From the NCBI RefSeq assembly GCF_014635705.1, contig NZ_BMDI01000002.1:186001-250000 (forward strand): a stretch of 64,000 nt of DNA, given 5' to 3'. The number at the start of each line of letters is the position of its first letter. Positions within the stretch are counted from its first letter, which is position 1. Below the pieces are notes generated by a model that was given only the letters and a program-made list of their open reading frames with translations, ran no database searches and was not told the DNA's origin. Positions 33,730 to 42,743 of this stretch are shown here, piece by piece. The position numbers were made by a program, and so were the translations under genes. Origin of the DNA: Oxalicibacterium faecigallinarum. Lineage in GTDB: Bacteria; Pseudomonadota; Gammaproteobacteria; Burkholderiales; Burkholderiaceae_D.

Positions 33730-35109
33730 ATGAAATTGCGCATCAAGACCTTGCTGGTCGTTGCTTCCATGTTGTTGGCCCCCGTCATTGCCCTGGCCGC
33801 CCAGACGCAGGAATTTACCCTCAAGAACGGCATGAAGGTCATCGTCAACGAAGATCATCGTGCACCCACGGTGGCGCACATGATCTGGTACCGCATTGGT
33901 TCGGTCGATGAGCGCAACGGCACCACCGGTACCGCGCATGCACTGGAGCACATGATGTTCAAAGGCACCAAGACGCTCAAGCCGGGCGAATTCAGCCGTC
34001 GCGTGGCGCAAATGGGCGGTCGCGAAAATGCCTTTACTAGCAAGGATTACACTGCCTATTTTCAGCAGATCGAAAAATCGCATCTTGAAGCTGTGATGGC
34101 GCTGGAAGCAGATCGGATGGCAAATCTGGTTTTCAACAAGGATGAATTCGGCCGCGAAATTCGCGTCATCATGGAAGAGCGCCGCCTGCGTACCGACGAT
34201 CAGCCGCAAGCCATGCTGTATGAAGCATTGATGGCAACGGCCTACGCCGCACATCCTTACCGCAATCCGATCATCGGCTGGATGGATGATCTGGAAAACA
34301 TGACCGTCGAAGACGTCAAGGATTGGCACGATCACTGGTATGCGCCCAACAATGCCACCATGGTTGTATCCGGTGATGTCGATCCCCGGCAGGTGCATCG
34401 TCTTGCCGAAAAATATTTCGGCAAACTTCAACCAAAGACATTGACCCGCACGCGTCCGCAGAACGAGCCGGAGCAAAAAGGGATCAAGCGCGTGACGGTC
34501 AAGGCGCCTGCCGAAAATCCGTATGTGATGCTGGCTTTCAAGGTGCCGGCGCTGCGTGATGCCGACAAGGATGAAGAGCCGCTCGCGCTGGATGTGCTGG
34601 CTGCCGTGCTGGATGGTTATGACAACGCACGACTTGGCGCGCGCCTGGTACGCACGGATCGTGTCGCCAATGAGGTCGGCGCGTCATATTCCGGCGTTGC
34701 ACGCGGGCCGGTGCAGTTCATCCTCGATGGCACGCCGGCTGCGGGCACAACGACCGAGCAACTCGAAGGTTATCTGCGTGGCGAAGTCGCACGCATCGCC
34801 AAAGAAGGCGTGTCGGAAAGTGAACTCAAGCGCGTCAAGACACAACTGATTGCCAGCCAGATCTACAAACGTGATTCGGTATTCGGGCAGGCAATGGAAA
34901 TCGGTGTGATGGAAATGTCTGGTCATTCGTGGAGAGACATCGACCGTCTGATTGCGCGCTTGCGTGACGTCACGCCACAACAGGTGCAAGCCGTGGCACA
35001 AAAGTATTTTGGTGACGATGCCTTGACGATCGGCACGCTGGTACCACTGCCAATGACGGAACAGAGCAAGCCTGCTGCCGCGCCTGCGCTGAGCGGCCCA
35101 TTACATTGA
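33730..35109 (+). CDS. M16 family zinc metallopeptidase, catalytic member
   Basis: A 459-residue exported protein (signal peptide ends ALAAQ). The inverted zinc motif HALEH is at residues 70-74, with the distal Glu in the helix near EFGREIRVIMEE. This is the pitrilysin/processing-peptidase fold with two domains. It lies one base from the next gene, a related protein without the motif, so the two probably form a heterodimeric periplasmic protease. The frame is open to 33640 but the ATG at 33730 starts the signal peptide. Confidence 0.92.
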   Translation: MKLRIKTLLVVASMLLAPVIALAAQTQEFTLKNGMKVIVNEDHRAPTVAHMIWYRIGSVDERNGTTGTAHALEHMMFKGTKTLKPGEFSRRVAQMGGRENAFTSKDYTAYFQQIEKSHLEAVMALEADRMANLVFNKDEFGREIRVIMEERRLRTDDQPQAMLYEALMATAYAAHPYRNPIIGWMDDLENMTVEDVKDWHDHWYAPNNATMVVSGDVDPRQVHRLAEKYFGKLQPKTLTRTRPQNEPEQKGIKRVTVKAPAENPYVMLAFKVPALRDADKDEEPLALDVLAAVLDGYDNARLGARLVRTDRVANEVGASYSGVARGPVQFILDGTPAAGTTTEQLEGYLRGEVARIAKEGVSESELKRVKTQLIASQIYKRDSVFGQAMEIGVMEMSGHSWRDIDRLIARLRDVTPQQVQAVAQKYFGDDALTIGTLVPLPMTEQSKPAAAPALSGPLH

Positions 35110-35164
35110 GATGAGGCACGTCATGTTTGCGCCTTCTTTCACCAGATTTTTCCGGAGTTCTCCC

Positions 35165-36466
35165 ATGTTCAAATTGATGGCCGGTACGGTGCTGGCATTG
35201 GCATGCTCGGTTTCGCATGCGGCCTTGCAGATTCAGTCGTGGTCACTGGATAACGGCGCGCGCGTGCTATTTGTGCAGAGCAAGAGCATTCCGATTCTGG
35301 ATTTGAGTGTGGATTTTGATGCCGGTGCGCGTCGTGATCCTGCCGGCAAGGTTGGTACGGCCGCAATGACCAACGCCATGCTGTCACGCGGCGTTGTCGC
35401 CAGCACAACCGCACCGGCCTTGAATGAAGCCCAGATTTCCGATGCTTTTGCCGATCTGGCCGCGCAACGCGGTAATCGACTTGACAATGATCGGGGTGGT
35501 TTGACGTTGCGCACGCTGACGACCGAGCGTCAGCCTGCGGTCGCCATGCTGACGCGCCTGCTGGCGCAACCGAGTTTTCCGGCTGAGCTCTTGGTACGCG
35601 ACAAGGTGCGCACGATCGCCAACCTGAAAGAAAACCTGACCAAGCCGGAAGTGATTGCAGAACGTGCCTTCTCGACGGCCTTGTATGGCACGCATCCTTA
35701 TGGCGCACAACTGACCGAAGCATCGGTCAATGCCATCACGCGTGATGATCTGGTTGCATTTCACAAGCAGCATTACGTTGCCAATCACGCAGTCATCACC
35801 ATGATTGGCGATGTCTCGCGTGACGAGGCCGACGGCATCGCTCGCGAGCTAACGGCACAACTGCCGCAAGGCGCGCCGCTGCCCGCATTGCCAGCGGTTT
35901 CTGTCGGCAAAGGTGGTGAGCAGCGTATCGCGCATACGTCTTCGCAGGCGCACATCCTGATCGGCATGCCGGCTGCGCAACGCCCGGATCCGGATTTCTT
36001 CCCGCTGATGGTGGGTAACTATGTTTTGGGCGGCGGCGGTTTTGTATCGCGCCTGATGAATGAGGTGCGTGAAAAGCGTGGTCTGACCTATGGTGTGAGC
36101 AGTTACTTCGAGCCGATGGCGCAACCAGGGCCGTTCCAGATTGGTTTGCAGACCAAGGCCGAGCAGGCTGACCAGGCCCTGCAAGTGGTACGCGAAACGG
36201 TTGACGGCTTCCTCAAGCAAGGTCCGACCGCAACCGAGCTGAAGGCGGCGAAAGATAATCTGGTCGGCGGTTTTTCATTGCGCATCGACAGCAACAAGAA
36301 GCTGCTTGAAAACATCGCCATGATCGGTTTTTACGGTTTGCCGCTCGATTATCTGGATACTTGGACCGCCAATGTCGAGCGCGTGACGATGGCGCAGATT
36401 CGCGATGCCTTCAATCGCAAGCTGCAAACCGAACATTTCTCGACCATCATCGTCGGCGCACGATGA
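35165..36466 (+). CDS. M16 family peptidase-like protein, non-catalytic partner
   Basis: A 433-residue exported protein (signal MFKLMAGTVLALACSVSHA). It has the same fold as the preceding gene product but the zinc motif is lost: the place of HxxEH reads TAAMTNAML. The second half keeps FGGGGFVSRLMNEVREKRGLTYG-like residues (here VLGGGGFVSRLMNEVR and KRGLTYGVSSYF), the arginine and tyrosine that bind substrate. That split of duties is known for two-subunit M16 proteases. ATG 35165 follows CCGGAG; ATG at 35111 is also in frame. Confidence 0.9.
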   Translation: MFKLMAGTVLALACSVSHAALQIQSWSLDNGARVLFVQSKSIPILDLSVDFDAGARRDPAGKVGTAAMTNAMLSRGVVASTTAPALNEAQISDAFADLAAQRGNRLDNDRGGLTLRTLTTERQPAVAMLTRLLAQPSFPAELLVRDKVRTIANLKENLTKPEVIAERAFSTALYGTHPYGAQLTEASVNAITRDDLVAFHKQHYVANHAVITMIGDVSRDEADGIARELTAQLPQGAPLPALPAVSVGKGGEQRIAHTSSQAHILIGMPAAQRPDPDFFPLMVGNYVLGGGGFVSRLMNEVREKRGLTYGVSSYFEPMAQPGPFQIGLQTKAEQADQALQVVRETVDGFLKQGPTATELKAAKDNLVGGFSLRIDSNKKLLENIAMIGFYGLPLDYLDTWTANVERVTMAQIRDAFNRKLQTEHFSTIIVGAR

Positions 36467-36566
36467 TGGCAACGACCGCGGTGCCGGCGGTGATGCTGGC
36501 GCTCGTGGTCGCCACTGATTACAATCCTCGCTTTTTCCACTCACACGGCAAGTCCGTCGCTTCAGC

Positions 36567-37238
36567 ATGAGCAAACCAGCGGGCAAACAGAGCAGGCAGC
36601 AAGGCAAGCCGCAGGGTCATCCCCAGAGCAGGCCACGTTCTGCGTCGCATCAGGTCCGCATTATCGGCGGCCAGTGGAAACGCACGCCGCTGACGGTTGC
36701 CGATGGTGAGGGGCTGCGACCGACACCGGATCGTGTGCGCGAGACGGTCTTCAACTGGATCAACCACGTGATCGACAACGACTGGGATCGCATGGTGTGT
36801 CTGGATGCGTTTGCCGGCACCGGCGTACTTGGTTTTGAGGCGGCCAGCCGTGGCGCAGAACAAGTCGTGATGATTGAAAACTTCGGCCCCGCACTCAAGC
36901 ACATTGCGGCGACCAAAGACAAGCTGAATGCAGAGCAAATTGAACTGGTGCGTGGCGATGCCGTCGCAACCATGCAATCCCTGCAACGCAAGCAACAGCA
37001 ATTCGATTTGATCTTTCTTGATCCGCCGTATCACCAGAACTGGCTGGATCGGGTGGTGCCGATGTGCGAATCGTTGCTTCGCCGCGACGGTCTGCTCTAT
37101 GTAGAATCCGAGGTCGCATTGACAGCAGATAACGCCCCAGAATGGCTCAAAAACTGGGACATCCTGCGCGCCGATCATGCCGGCATGGTGTTCTACCATT
37201 TGCTACAGGCAAAAAAATTGCCCCAACTTCAGGCATAA
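36567..37238 (+). CDS. rsmD: 16S rRNA (guanine(966)-N(2))-methyltransferase
   Basis: A 223-residue enzyme that methylates G966 of 16S rRNA. SAM motif LDAFAGTGVLGFEAASRGA and the catalytic DLIFLDPPY are clear. The first 28 residues are a Gln/Arg/Ser-rich tail that may bind RNA. It lies 100 bases after the M16 pair and 165 bases before coaD, with which it is commonly adjacent. Confidence 0.95.
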   Translation: MSKPAGKQSRQQGKPQGHPQSRPRSASHQVRIIGGQWKRTPLTVADGEGLRPTPDRVRETVFNWINHVIDNDWDRMVCLDAFAGTGVLGFEAASRGAEQVVMIENFGPALKHIAATKDKLNAEQIELVRGDAVATMQSLQRKQQQFDLIFLDPPYHQNWLDRVVPMCESLLRRDGLLYVESEVALTADNAPEWLKNWDILRADHAGMVFYHLLQAKKLPQLQA

Positions 37239-37403
37239 TGCGCTTTCTGTTAGTTGCGGTGCCGCCGTGTCGGGCCGCCAAGTGAAGTATCCAGCAAGTA
37301 TCGAGCTAAACGTTTTACGCTAATTAGCCATCCCGCCGCCCAAAGGCGCCTGCGCCGCTTACTTCTTCCGCCAGCCGACACTAGCCACCATACGGGAGCC
37401 AAT

Positions 37404-37898
37404 ATGGTCACAGCCATCTATCCGGGAACCTTCGATCCGCTTACACGCGGGCACGAGGATCTGGTCCGTCGCGCATCGGGTTTGTTCGACAAACTGATCG
37501 TCGGCGTTGCAGACAGCCGGAACAAAAAGCCGTTCTTCACCTTGGAAGAACGCCTGACGATTTCCAACGAAGTACTTGGTCATTATCCCAATGTGCACGT
37601 CGAGAGCTTCTCCGGCCTGCTCAAGGATTTTGTGCGCCGCCATGACGCGCGCGTGATCGTGCGCGGCCTGCGCGCCGTATCCGACTTTGAATATGAATTC
37701 CAGATGGCCGGCATGAACCGCTATCTGTTGCCCGATGTGGAAACGCTGTTCCTCACGCCTTCCGATCAATACCAGTTCATCTCCGGCACCATCGTGCGCG
37801 AGATTGCTACGCTGGGCGGCGATGTCTCCAAATTCGTCTTTCCATCGGTGGATCGCTGGCTCAAGGAAAAGATTGCGGCGCAGAAGGGCAGCAAGTAA
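37404..37898 (+). CDS. coaD: Pantetheine-phosphate adenylyltransferase
   Basis: A 164-residue enzyme that joins 4'-phosphopantetheine with ATP to make dephospho-CoA, the penultimate step of coenzyme A synthesis. The nucleotide-binding motif [12 protein letters not shown] is at residues 6-17 and [20 protein letters not shown] lies near the C-terminus. The ATG at 37404 follows ACGGGAG. The frame is open 50 codons upstream but without conserved sequence. Confidence 0.96.
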   Translation: MVTAIYPGTFDPLTRGHEDLVRRASGLFDKLIVGVADSRNKKPFFTLEERLTISNEVLGHYPNVHVESFSGLLKDFVRRHDARVIVRGLRAVSDFEYEFQMAGMNRYLLPDVETLFLTPSDQYQFISGTIVREIATLGGDVSKFVFPSVDRWLKEKIAAQKGSK

Positions 37899-37919
37899 TC
37901 CGGTTGCCGGAGTAATGCC

Positions 37920-38302
<383 letters not shown>

Positions 38303-38304
<2 letters not shown>

Positions 38305-38330
38305 AAACGGAGCAATAAGCTCCGTTTTTT
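38303..38330. terminator. Rho-independent terminator, bidirectional
   Basis: AAAAACGGAGC and GCTCCGTTTTT pair around AATAA between the convergent ferredoxin and diguanylate cyclase genes. It overlaps both stop codons or nearly so. Confidence 0.88.
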
Positions 38331-39450
38331 ATTTTGCGGCCGTGGCAACACGTGATTCGGTATTCTCAGCACTGATCACGCAATTGCGCCCTTCCTTCTT
38401 TGCCCGATAAAGCGCTACGTCAGCCGATGCCAAAAGTTGTTGTGCGATCGGTGCCGCCGGATCCTTGCGTGACAGATTGTGTGCAGTTGCCACGCCGATG
38501 GACACCGTCGCATGCAGGCTTTCTCCAGAACTTAAATGAAGTGGCGTGTTGTTCACACTTAGGCGGATGCGCTCTGCCACAGCCAGTGCAGCGTCGTGCG
38601 GCGCATCAATCAACAGCACCACAAATTCCTCGCCACCAAATCGCCCAAGCGCATCACTCAAACGCAACTCGGCCGTAATGCGCCCCGCAACTTCCTTCAG
38701 GACTTCATCGCCGCCCTGATGACCATAACGATCATTGACCTGCTTGAAATGATCCAGATCGATATACAGGCAAGAGAGCGGATAAGCATGGCGTTGCGTA
38801 CGGCCCACTTCTTCCAGTAGGCGTTTTTCCACATAGCGACGATTGTTTACACCGGTCAGCGGATCGGTCAGGCCAATGTGCTGCAGACGTTCATTGTTGA
38901 TCACGTTCTCCACACAGATCGCCACGATGGACGCACGATGCTGGAGAAAGTCGCTGGCCATATTGGTCGTAAAGCGCTGCGGATCCAGACTGCCAAGGCT
39001 CAGCCAGCCGATCAACTGATTGCGTCGGATCAGCGGCAAGACTGTCACGCTGGCGGGTTTGAGCACGGACTCTGGGAATAGGTGCATATGCTGCGTGCTG
39101 CGATACGCACCGAGCTGTGCACGATGCATCGCTGTCTGTGCAGCATTCGGGCTTTGCTCGATAAAAATGAGATTTGGATAATCGCTGACATCGATGCGCA
39201 GATCGGTCAGGATGCGCCGGATTTCCGCCTCAGGATCGATCAGCGCCAGCGTCACCACATCCAGTTCTGACGCCTCGGTCAGCGTATCGAAAACGCTATC
39301 GATCAATTCCTGAAAACTGTTGGCACCGATGAACTTCAGGTCAAACGCCTGATACCGCTGCATGATGTCCTGATTGCGACGCGCATGCTCCAGCAGTTCG
39401 GATAACTGCCGGCGCAATTGCGTATTTTCATCAACCAGCTGGTTCGACAT
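38329..39450 (-). CDS. Cytoplasmic diguanylate cyclase with N-terminal GAF-like (DUF484-like) domain
   Basis: A 373-residue soluble protein with no membrane helices. The N-terminus is a short coiled coil (ENTQLRRQLSELLEHARRNQ), then a GAF/DUF484-like sensor to about residue 195 and a GGDEF domain. The active site GGEEF is intact, and RLSD five residues before it is an I-site for product inhibition. LYIDLDHFKQVNDRYGH supplies metal ligands. It should produce cyclic di-GMP in response to a cytoplasmic signal. It is the gene next to the hsd locus, on the same strand, 112 bases downstream of hsdM. Confidence 0.9.
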   Translation of the reverse strand: MSNQLVDENTQLRRQLSELLEHARRNQDIMQRYQAFDLKFIGANSFQELIDSVFDTLTEASELDVVTLALIDPEAEIRRILTDLRIDVSDYPNLIFIEQSPNAAQTAMHRAQLGAYRSTQHMHLFPESVLKPASVTVLPLIRRNQLIGWLSLGSLDPQRFTTNMASDFLQHRASIVAICVENVINNERLQHIGLTDPLTGVNNRRYVEKRLLEEVGRTQRHAYPLSCLYIDLDHFKQVNDRYGHQGGDEVLKEVAGRITAELRLSDALGRFGGEEFVVLLIDAPHDAALAVAERIRLSVNNTPLHLSSGESLHATVSIGVATAHNLSRKDPAAPIAQQLLASADVALYRAKKEGRNCVISAENTESRVATAAK

Positions 39451-39562
39451 CGGAGAGTCTGTTCGGCGCTGCGGTCAAGCAGGGCGGTGCTTTGAAGAAG
39501 GTAGGGAGTCTACCTTGCTACCATTTTTCTCGCAATTTGCATGCCAATTTGCAACATATATG

Positions 39563-41104
39563 TCATTTCTTTCGGGGGCGGCTTAATTTTTGATGCTTAT
39601 TGGCGTGAGGCATTTCTATGTCGGCATGCGCCGACTCATCCAAAAGGCTTTTTGGTAAATTCAGAGATATTTCTCTGAATGAAAGTAGCGCAGCTTCCAA
39701 ATGCTCAATGATTTCCTGCTGCAACACGTCTGGAGGGGGCAAGTCATCTAGATTGTCCAAGCTCTCATCTTTCAGCCAGAAAATATCCAGACTTGCCTTG
39801 TCACGGTTAATCAAATCTTCATAACGGTAATATTTGAAACGCTCTGTTTCCTGTCGCCTGTGTCGATTTTCAGGGTTATAACAAGCAATGAAATCCTGCA
39901 AGTCATCTAGTTTGAGTGCGCGCGTTTTTAACGTGAAATGTTTATTGGTTCGAAGATCGTAAAACCAGATGCCTTTCGTTTTTACTCGACCATCTTTGGG
40001 AGCGTTGTCAAAGAATACGACGTTTGCTTTCACGCCTTGCGCGTAAAAAATCCCGGTCGGTAGACGGAGAATGGTATGAACATCGCAGTTCTCCAATAAC
40101 TTGCGTCGAATGCGTTCTCCTGCACCACCTTCAAACAAGACGTTATCAGGTAATACAACGGCTGCTTTGCCATCTGCTTTCAGCATACTCACGATGTGTT
40201 GAAGGAAGTTGAGCTGCTTGTTTGAAGTCGTTTCCCAAAAATCCTGTCGTTCGTACACCAGCGCTTCTCGGTCTTCTTCGCCATCTTCATTCGTGATGGT
40301 CATGCTGCTTTTTTTCCCGAATGGAGGATTGGCCAGAACGTAATCCACCTTATTGCTACGCTCACCAATCAATGCGTCAGAACGTTCGATAGATGGCTCA
40401 CCATCCAGCTCGCCAATGTTGTGAAGGAATAAATTCATCAAACACATGCGGCGTGTGCTGGGCACAATCTCGTTGCCGATAAAGGTTTTATCGCGCAAAA
40501 ACTCCTTCTGTCGTTTGTTAAGCTTGGCATCGGAACGATTGAGCCAGTTGTAAGCACCCAAGAAAAAGCCACCGGTCCCGCACGCTGGATCCGCAATGGT
40601 CTTCATTGGTTCTGGGCGCAAGCAAGCGACCATGGCTTCAATCAATGGGCGTGGGGTAAAGTATTGGCCCGCTCCGCTTTTTGTGTCTTCTGCATTCTTT
40701 TGCAGCAAACCTTCGTAGAGGTCGCCTTTTGTATCTGCATCTAGGCTAATCCAGTTTTCAGCGTTAATCAGCTGTACCAGTCGAGACAGTTTTGCCGGGT
40801 CCTGAATCTTGTTTTGCGCCTTGAAGAAAATGGCGCCTAACATGCCCGGCTCTTCTCCTAGCTTATGCAAGCTTGCTAAGTATTGTGCTTCTAATGGCTC
40901 GCCGACTTTAGACACAAGGTTGGTCCAGCCATAGCCTTTGGGAATATGGGTATCACGGTTGTAAGGCTCTTGAGCGTATTCGTCTGCAAGCTTTAAAAAC
41001 AGCAGATAGGTGAGTTGTTCCAGGTAGTCGCCGTAACCTACACCGTCGTCGCGCAGGGTGTGGCAAAAATTCCAGACTTTTTGAATCAGTGTTGAGGTGT
41101 TCAC
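39563..41104 (-). CDS. hsdM: Type I restriction-modification system methyltransferase subunit
   Basis: A 513-residue N6-adenine methyltransferase. It has the HsdM N-terminal helical domain (VWNFCHTLRDDGVGYGDYLEQLTYLLFLKLADEYA region), the SAM motif DPACGTGGF at 172-180 and the catalytic NPPF at 259-262. With HsdS it methylates the recognition site, protecting host DNA from HsdR. It is the last gene of the locus, and is separated from the preceding gene by an AT-rich 112-base spacer that may carry its own promoter. The C-terminal tail is Lys/Arg-rich. Confidence 0.95.
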   Translation of the reverse strand: MNTSTLIQKVWNFCHTLRDDGVGYGDYLEQLTYLLFLKLADEYAQEPYNRDTHIPKGYGWTNLVSKVGEPLEAQYLASLHKLGEEPGMLGAIFFKAQNKIQDPAKLSRLVQLINAENWISLDADTKGDLYEGLLQKNAEDTKSGAGQYFTPRPLIEAMVACLRPEPMKTIADPACGTGGFFLGAYNWLNRSDAKLNKRQKEFLRDKTFIGNEIVPSTRRMCLMNLFLHNIGELDGEPSIERSDALIGERSNKVDYVLANPPFGKKSSMTITNEDGEEDREALVYERQDFWETTSNKQLNFLQHIVSMLKADGKAAVVLPDNVLFEGGAGERIRRKLLENCDVHTILRLPTGIFYAQGVKANVVFFDNAPKDGRVKTKGIWFYDLRTNKHFTLKTRALKLDDLQDFIACYNPENRHRRQETERFKYYRYEDLINRDKASLDIFWLKDESLDNLDDLPPPDVLQQEIIEHLEAALLSFREISLNLPKSLLDESAHADIEMPHANKHQKLSRPRKK

Positions 41105-41216
41105 AAGCAGATATTGATAATGAAGATTGTTGTAAGTATTTGTTTTTTATTGTTTTTTATGTTTTTGTTTTTTCATTATCGATGCGTGTTGATAATGAAA
41201 ATGGCCGTTTGCTTGG
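41105..41216 (-). promoter_or_regulatory. AT-rich spacer before hsdM with repeated GATAATGA motifs
   Basis: This gap contains long T-runs on the plus strand. TTGATAATGA occurs at 41115-41124 and at 41190-41199, and TCATTATC at 41174-41181 forms an inverted repeat with the second copy (10-base spacer). It differs sharply in base composition from the flanking core genes. It is a good candidate for a promoter with an operator that sets hsdM expression. Confidence 0.5.
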
Positions 41217-42743
41217 TCATGCGTCGTCTTTTGATGGTAATTGCTGGTGGAGCAGGTCTGTCTCTACCTGACTTGGCTTACGGTAGACAGTATTGCGTTT
41301 GCCTCGTGTGTCATCGCTGATCAGAAGACCTTGCAAAACCCAGCGTTGCAGTTGTCTGGATGCTTTTAGGGTATCCAAATTGGCAATCTTGCACAGTTCG
41401 TTGTTGCTGATTGGACCATTGCGATCCATCCAGTCGCTTACCTGCTCCCACACTGGCGGGCGTTCTTCATTGAGCAATGTGACGACGATCGCTTCTTGCG
41501 CCTGATCACGCTGCTCGCGGTATTGCGGCGGATAGAGATTACCATCGCGCATCAGGCTAAACATCATGCGAACTCCCTCTCCAGCATCCACATTGGGCGG
41601 TACCGGAAACTCGCGCAGGTTACTTGCGATCAGCGGATTGCGTGCAAACGACCCCATCTTTTGTACCGTCGCTGCCGTGATACGTCCAGCAAACAGCCCC
41701 GGACTGATGACTTCAAGCCGGTTATCGAAAATACGAATGATGACATCACGATTGAGATGGTAGTCACGATGTATCAGCGCGTTGGTGATCGCTTCTTTCA
41801 CCACACGCGCAGGATAGCGATGCACCGTATCGAATCCAGATGCGGCAAGCGTAAGCCCTTGGGCCAACTCGTCCAGAACGTAGGCATCAACTTGCGAAAT
41901 TAATTGATAGATGGGACCAGAAAAAGTTTTCGGTGGCTTTTTTAAATTTGGGACGTCGCCAGCCTGATCGACTATGCCTTTGTAATGAAATACCCGCACG
42001 TCGGCACGCGTTCCAGAAGCAGCGAGCAACGCACCAGGGTAATCGGCAAATAGCAAAACAGCAGCGCGCAATGGTTTGAGAACACCGTTCGATTTCTTAG
42101 CCAGACCGATCCGGTAAAGTTGATCTGCTAAGCCGGTGGACGACAGTCCTCTGCCTTGCATAAATAAACGCCAAGTTGCGGTATCCAGCAAATCGAAGTC
42201 CACATCGACTGGTTCACTTTCGGCGCTATGCACGCCGCGTCGATATGACAATTCAGTGATTTCGCTTGCGTTCATCTCGCGATTACTGGCAGGCAGTCGT
42301 AGCCATGTGCCGCCGTCAATAATCGAATGCACTTTGTCACTCGGCGGTACCTGTATCACAATCAACTGATCCTGCTTGCCGTCCCGCAGTTCAGTCCAAA
42401 GCATCCAGCTTTTTAGACCGGTGATCGACGGCGCAAACTGTGTACGCATTTTGCGCAGTAATTCATCAATGGCCTCCGGATTCTCCTGAATGCCATACAA
42501 GCGATCACGTCCCGTGCCCTTGTCAAAATCTTCTACACCCAACATCAGCCAACCACCATGGCTATTGGCAAAGGCACAAATGGTTTGCAACGCTTTGCCA
42601 ACCATTTTTCCGGAAACGCGTTTAGTTTCTAATTGCAGTGTCTCCTGCCCAGTCAATACTGCTTCAAGCAAGGAATTGGCGACGGCATCCGGTAGAGGAG
42701 GCATGCCCCAGCCATTCGCTAAAAGTGTTACGGAATCACTCAT
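41217..42743 (-). CDS. AlbA_2/Schlafen-like ATP-binding protein inside the type I R-M locus
   Basis: A 508-residue protein. Residues about 30-150 form a Schlafen-type AlbA_2 domain (LQLETKRVSGKMVG, AFANSHGG at 57-64, and DGGTWLRLPASNREM). Residues about 310-400 hold a GHKL-like ATP-binding motif, EAITNALIHRDY at 317-328, and the C-terminus looks like a winged helix (GPISNNELCKIANLDTLKASRQLQRW). Such proteins are often labelled transcriptional regulators, but some Schlafen-domain proteins are nucleases or act in phage defence. Its ATG overlaps the hsdS stop by 4 nt, so it is translated with HsdS. Function is unknown; a regulator or accessory effector of the R-M system is inferred. Confidence 0.85.
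   Translation of the reverse strand: MSDSVTLLANGWGMPPLPDAVANSLLEAVLTGQETLQLETKRVSGKMVGKALQTICAFANSHGGWLMLGVEDFDKGTGRDRLYGIQENPEAIDELLRKMRTQFAPSITGLKSWMLWTELRDGKQDQLIVIQVPPSDKVHSIIDGGTWLRLPASNREMNASEITELSYRRGVHSAESEPVDVDFDLLDTATWRLFMQGRGLSSTGLADQLYRIGLAKKSNGVLKPLRAAVLLFADYPGALLAASGTRADVRVFHYKGIVDQAGDVPNLKKPPKTFSGPIYQLISQVDAYVLDELAQGLTLAASGFDTVHRYPARVVKEAITNALIHRDYHLNRDVIIRIFDNRLEVISPGLFAGRITAATVQKMGSFARNPLIASNLREFPVPPNVDAGEGVRMMFSLMRDGNLYPPQYREQRDQAQEAIVVTLLNEERPPVWEQVSDWMDRNGPISNNELCKIANLDTLKASRQLQRWVLQGLLISDDTRGKRNTVYRKPSQVETDLLHQQLPSKDDA

Noticed and set aside
39500-39552. Short repeats (AAGGTAG/CTACCTT and two CAATTTGC) downstream of hsdM as insertion ends
   Set aside because: No matching copy was seen at the other end of the hsd locus near 47089-47138, so they do not look like target-site duplications.
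41089-41320. Two short open frames on the plus strand over the AT-rich spacer
   Set aside because: Their apparent hydrophobic residues come from T-runs and they overlap the ends of hsdM and the AlbA gene.
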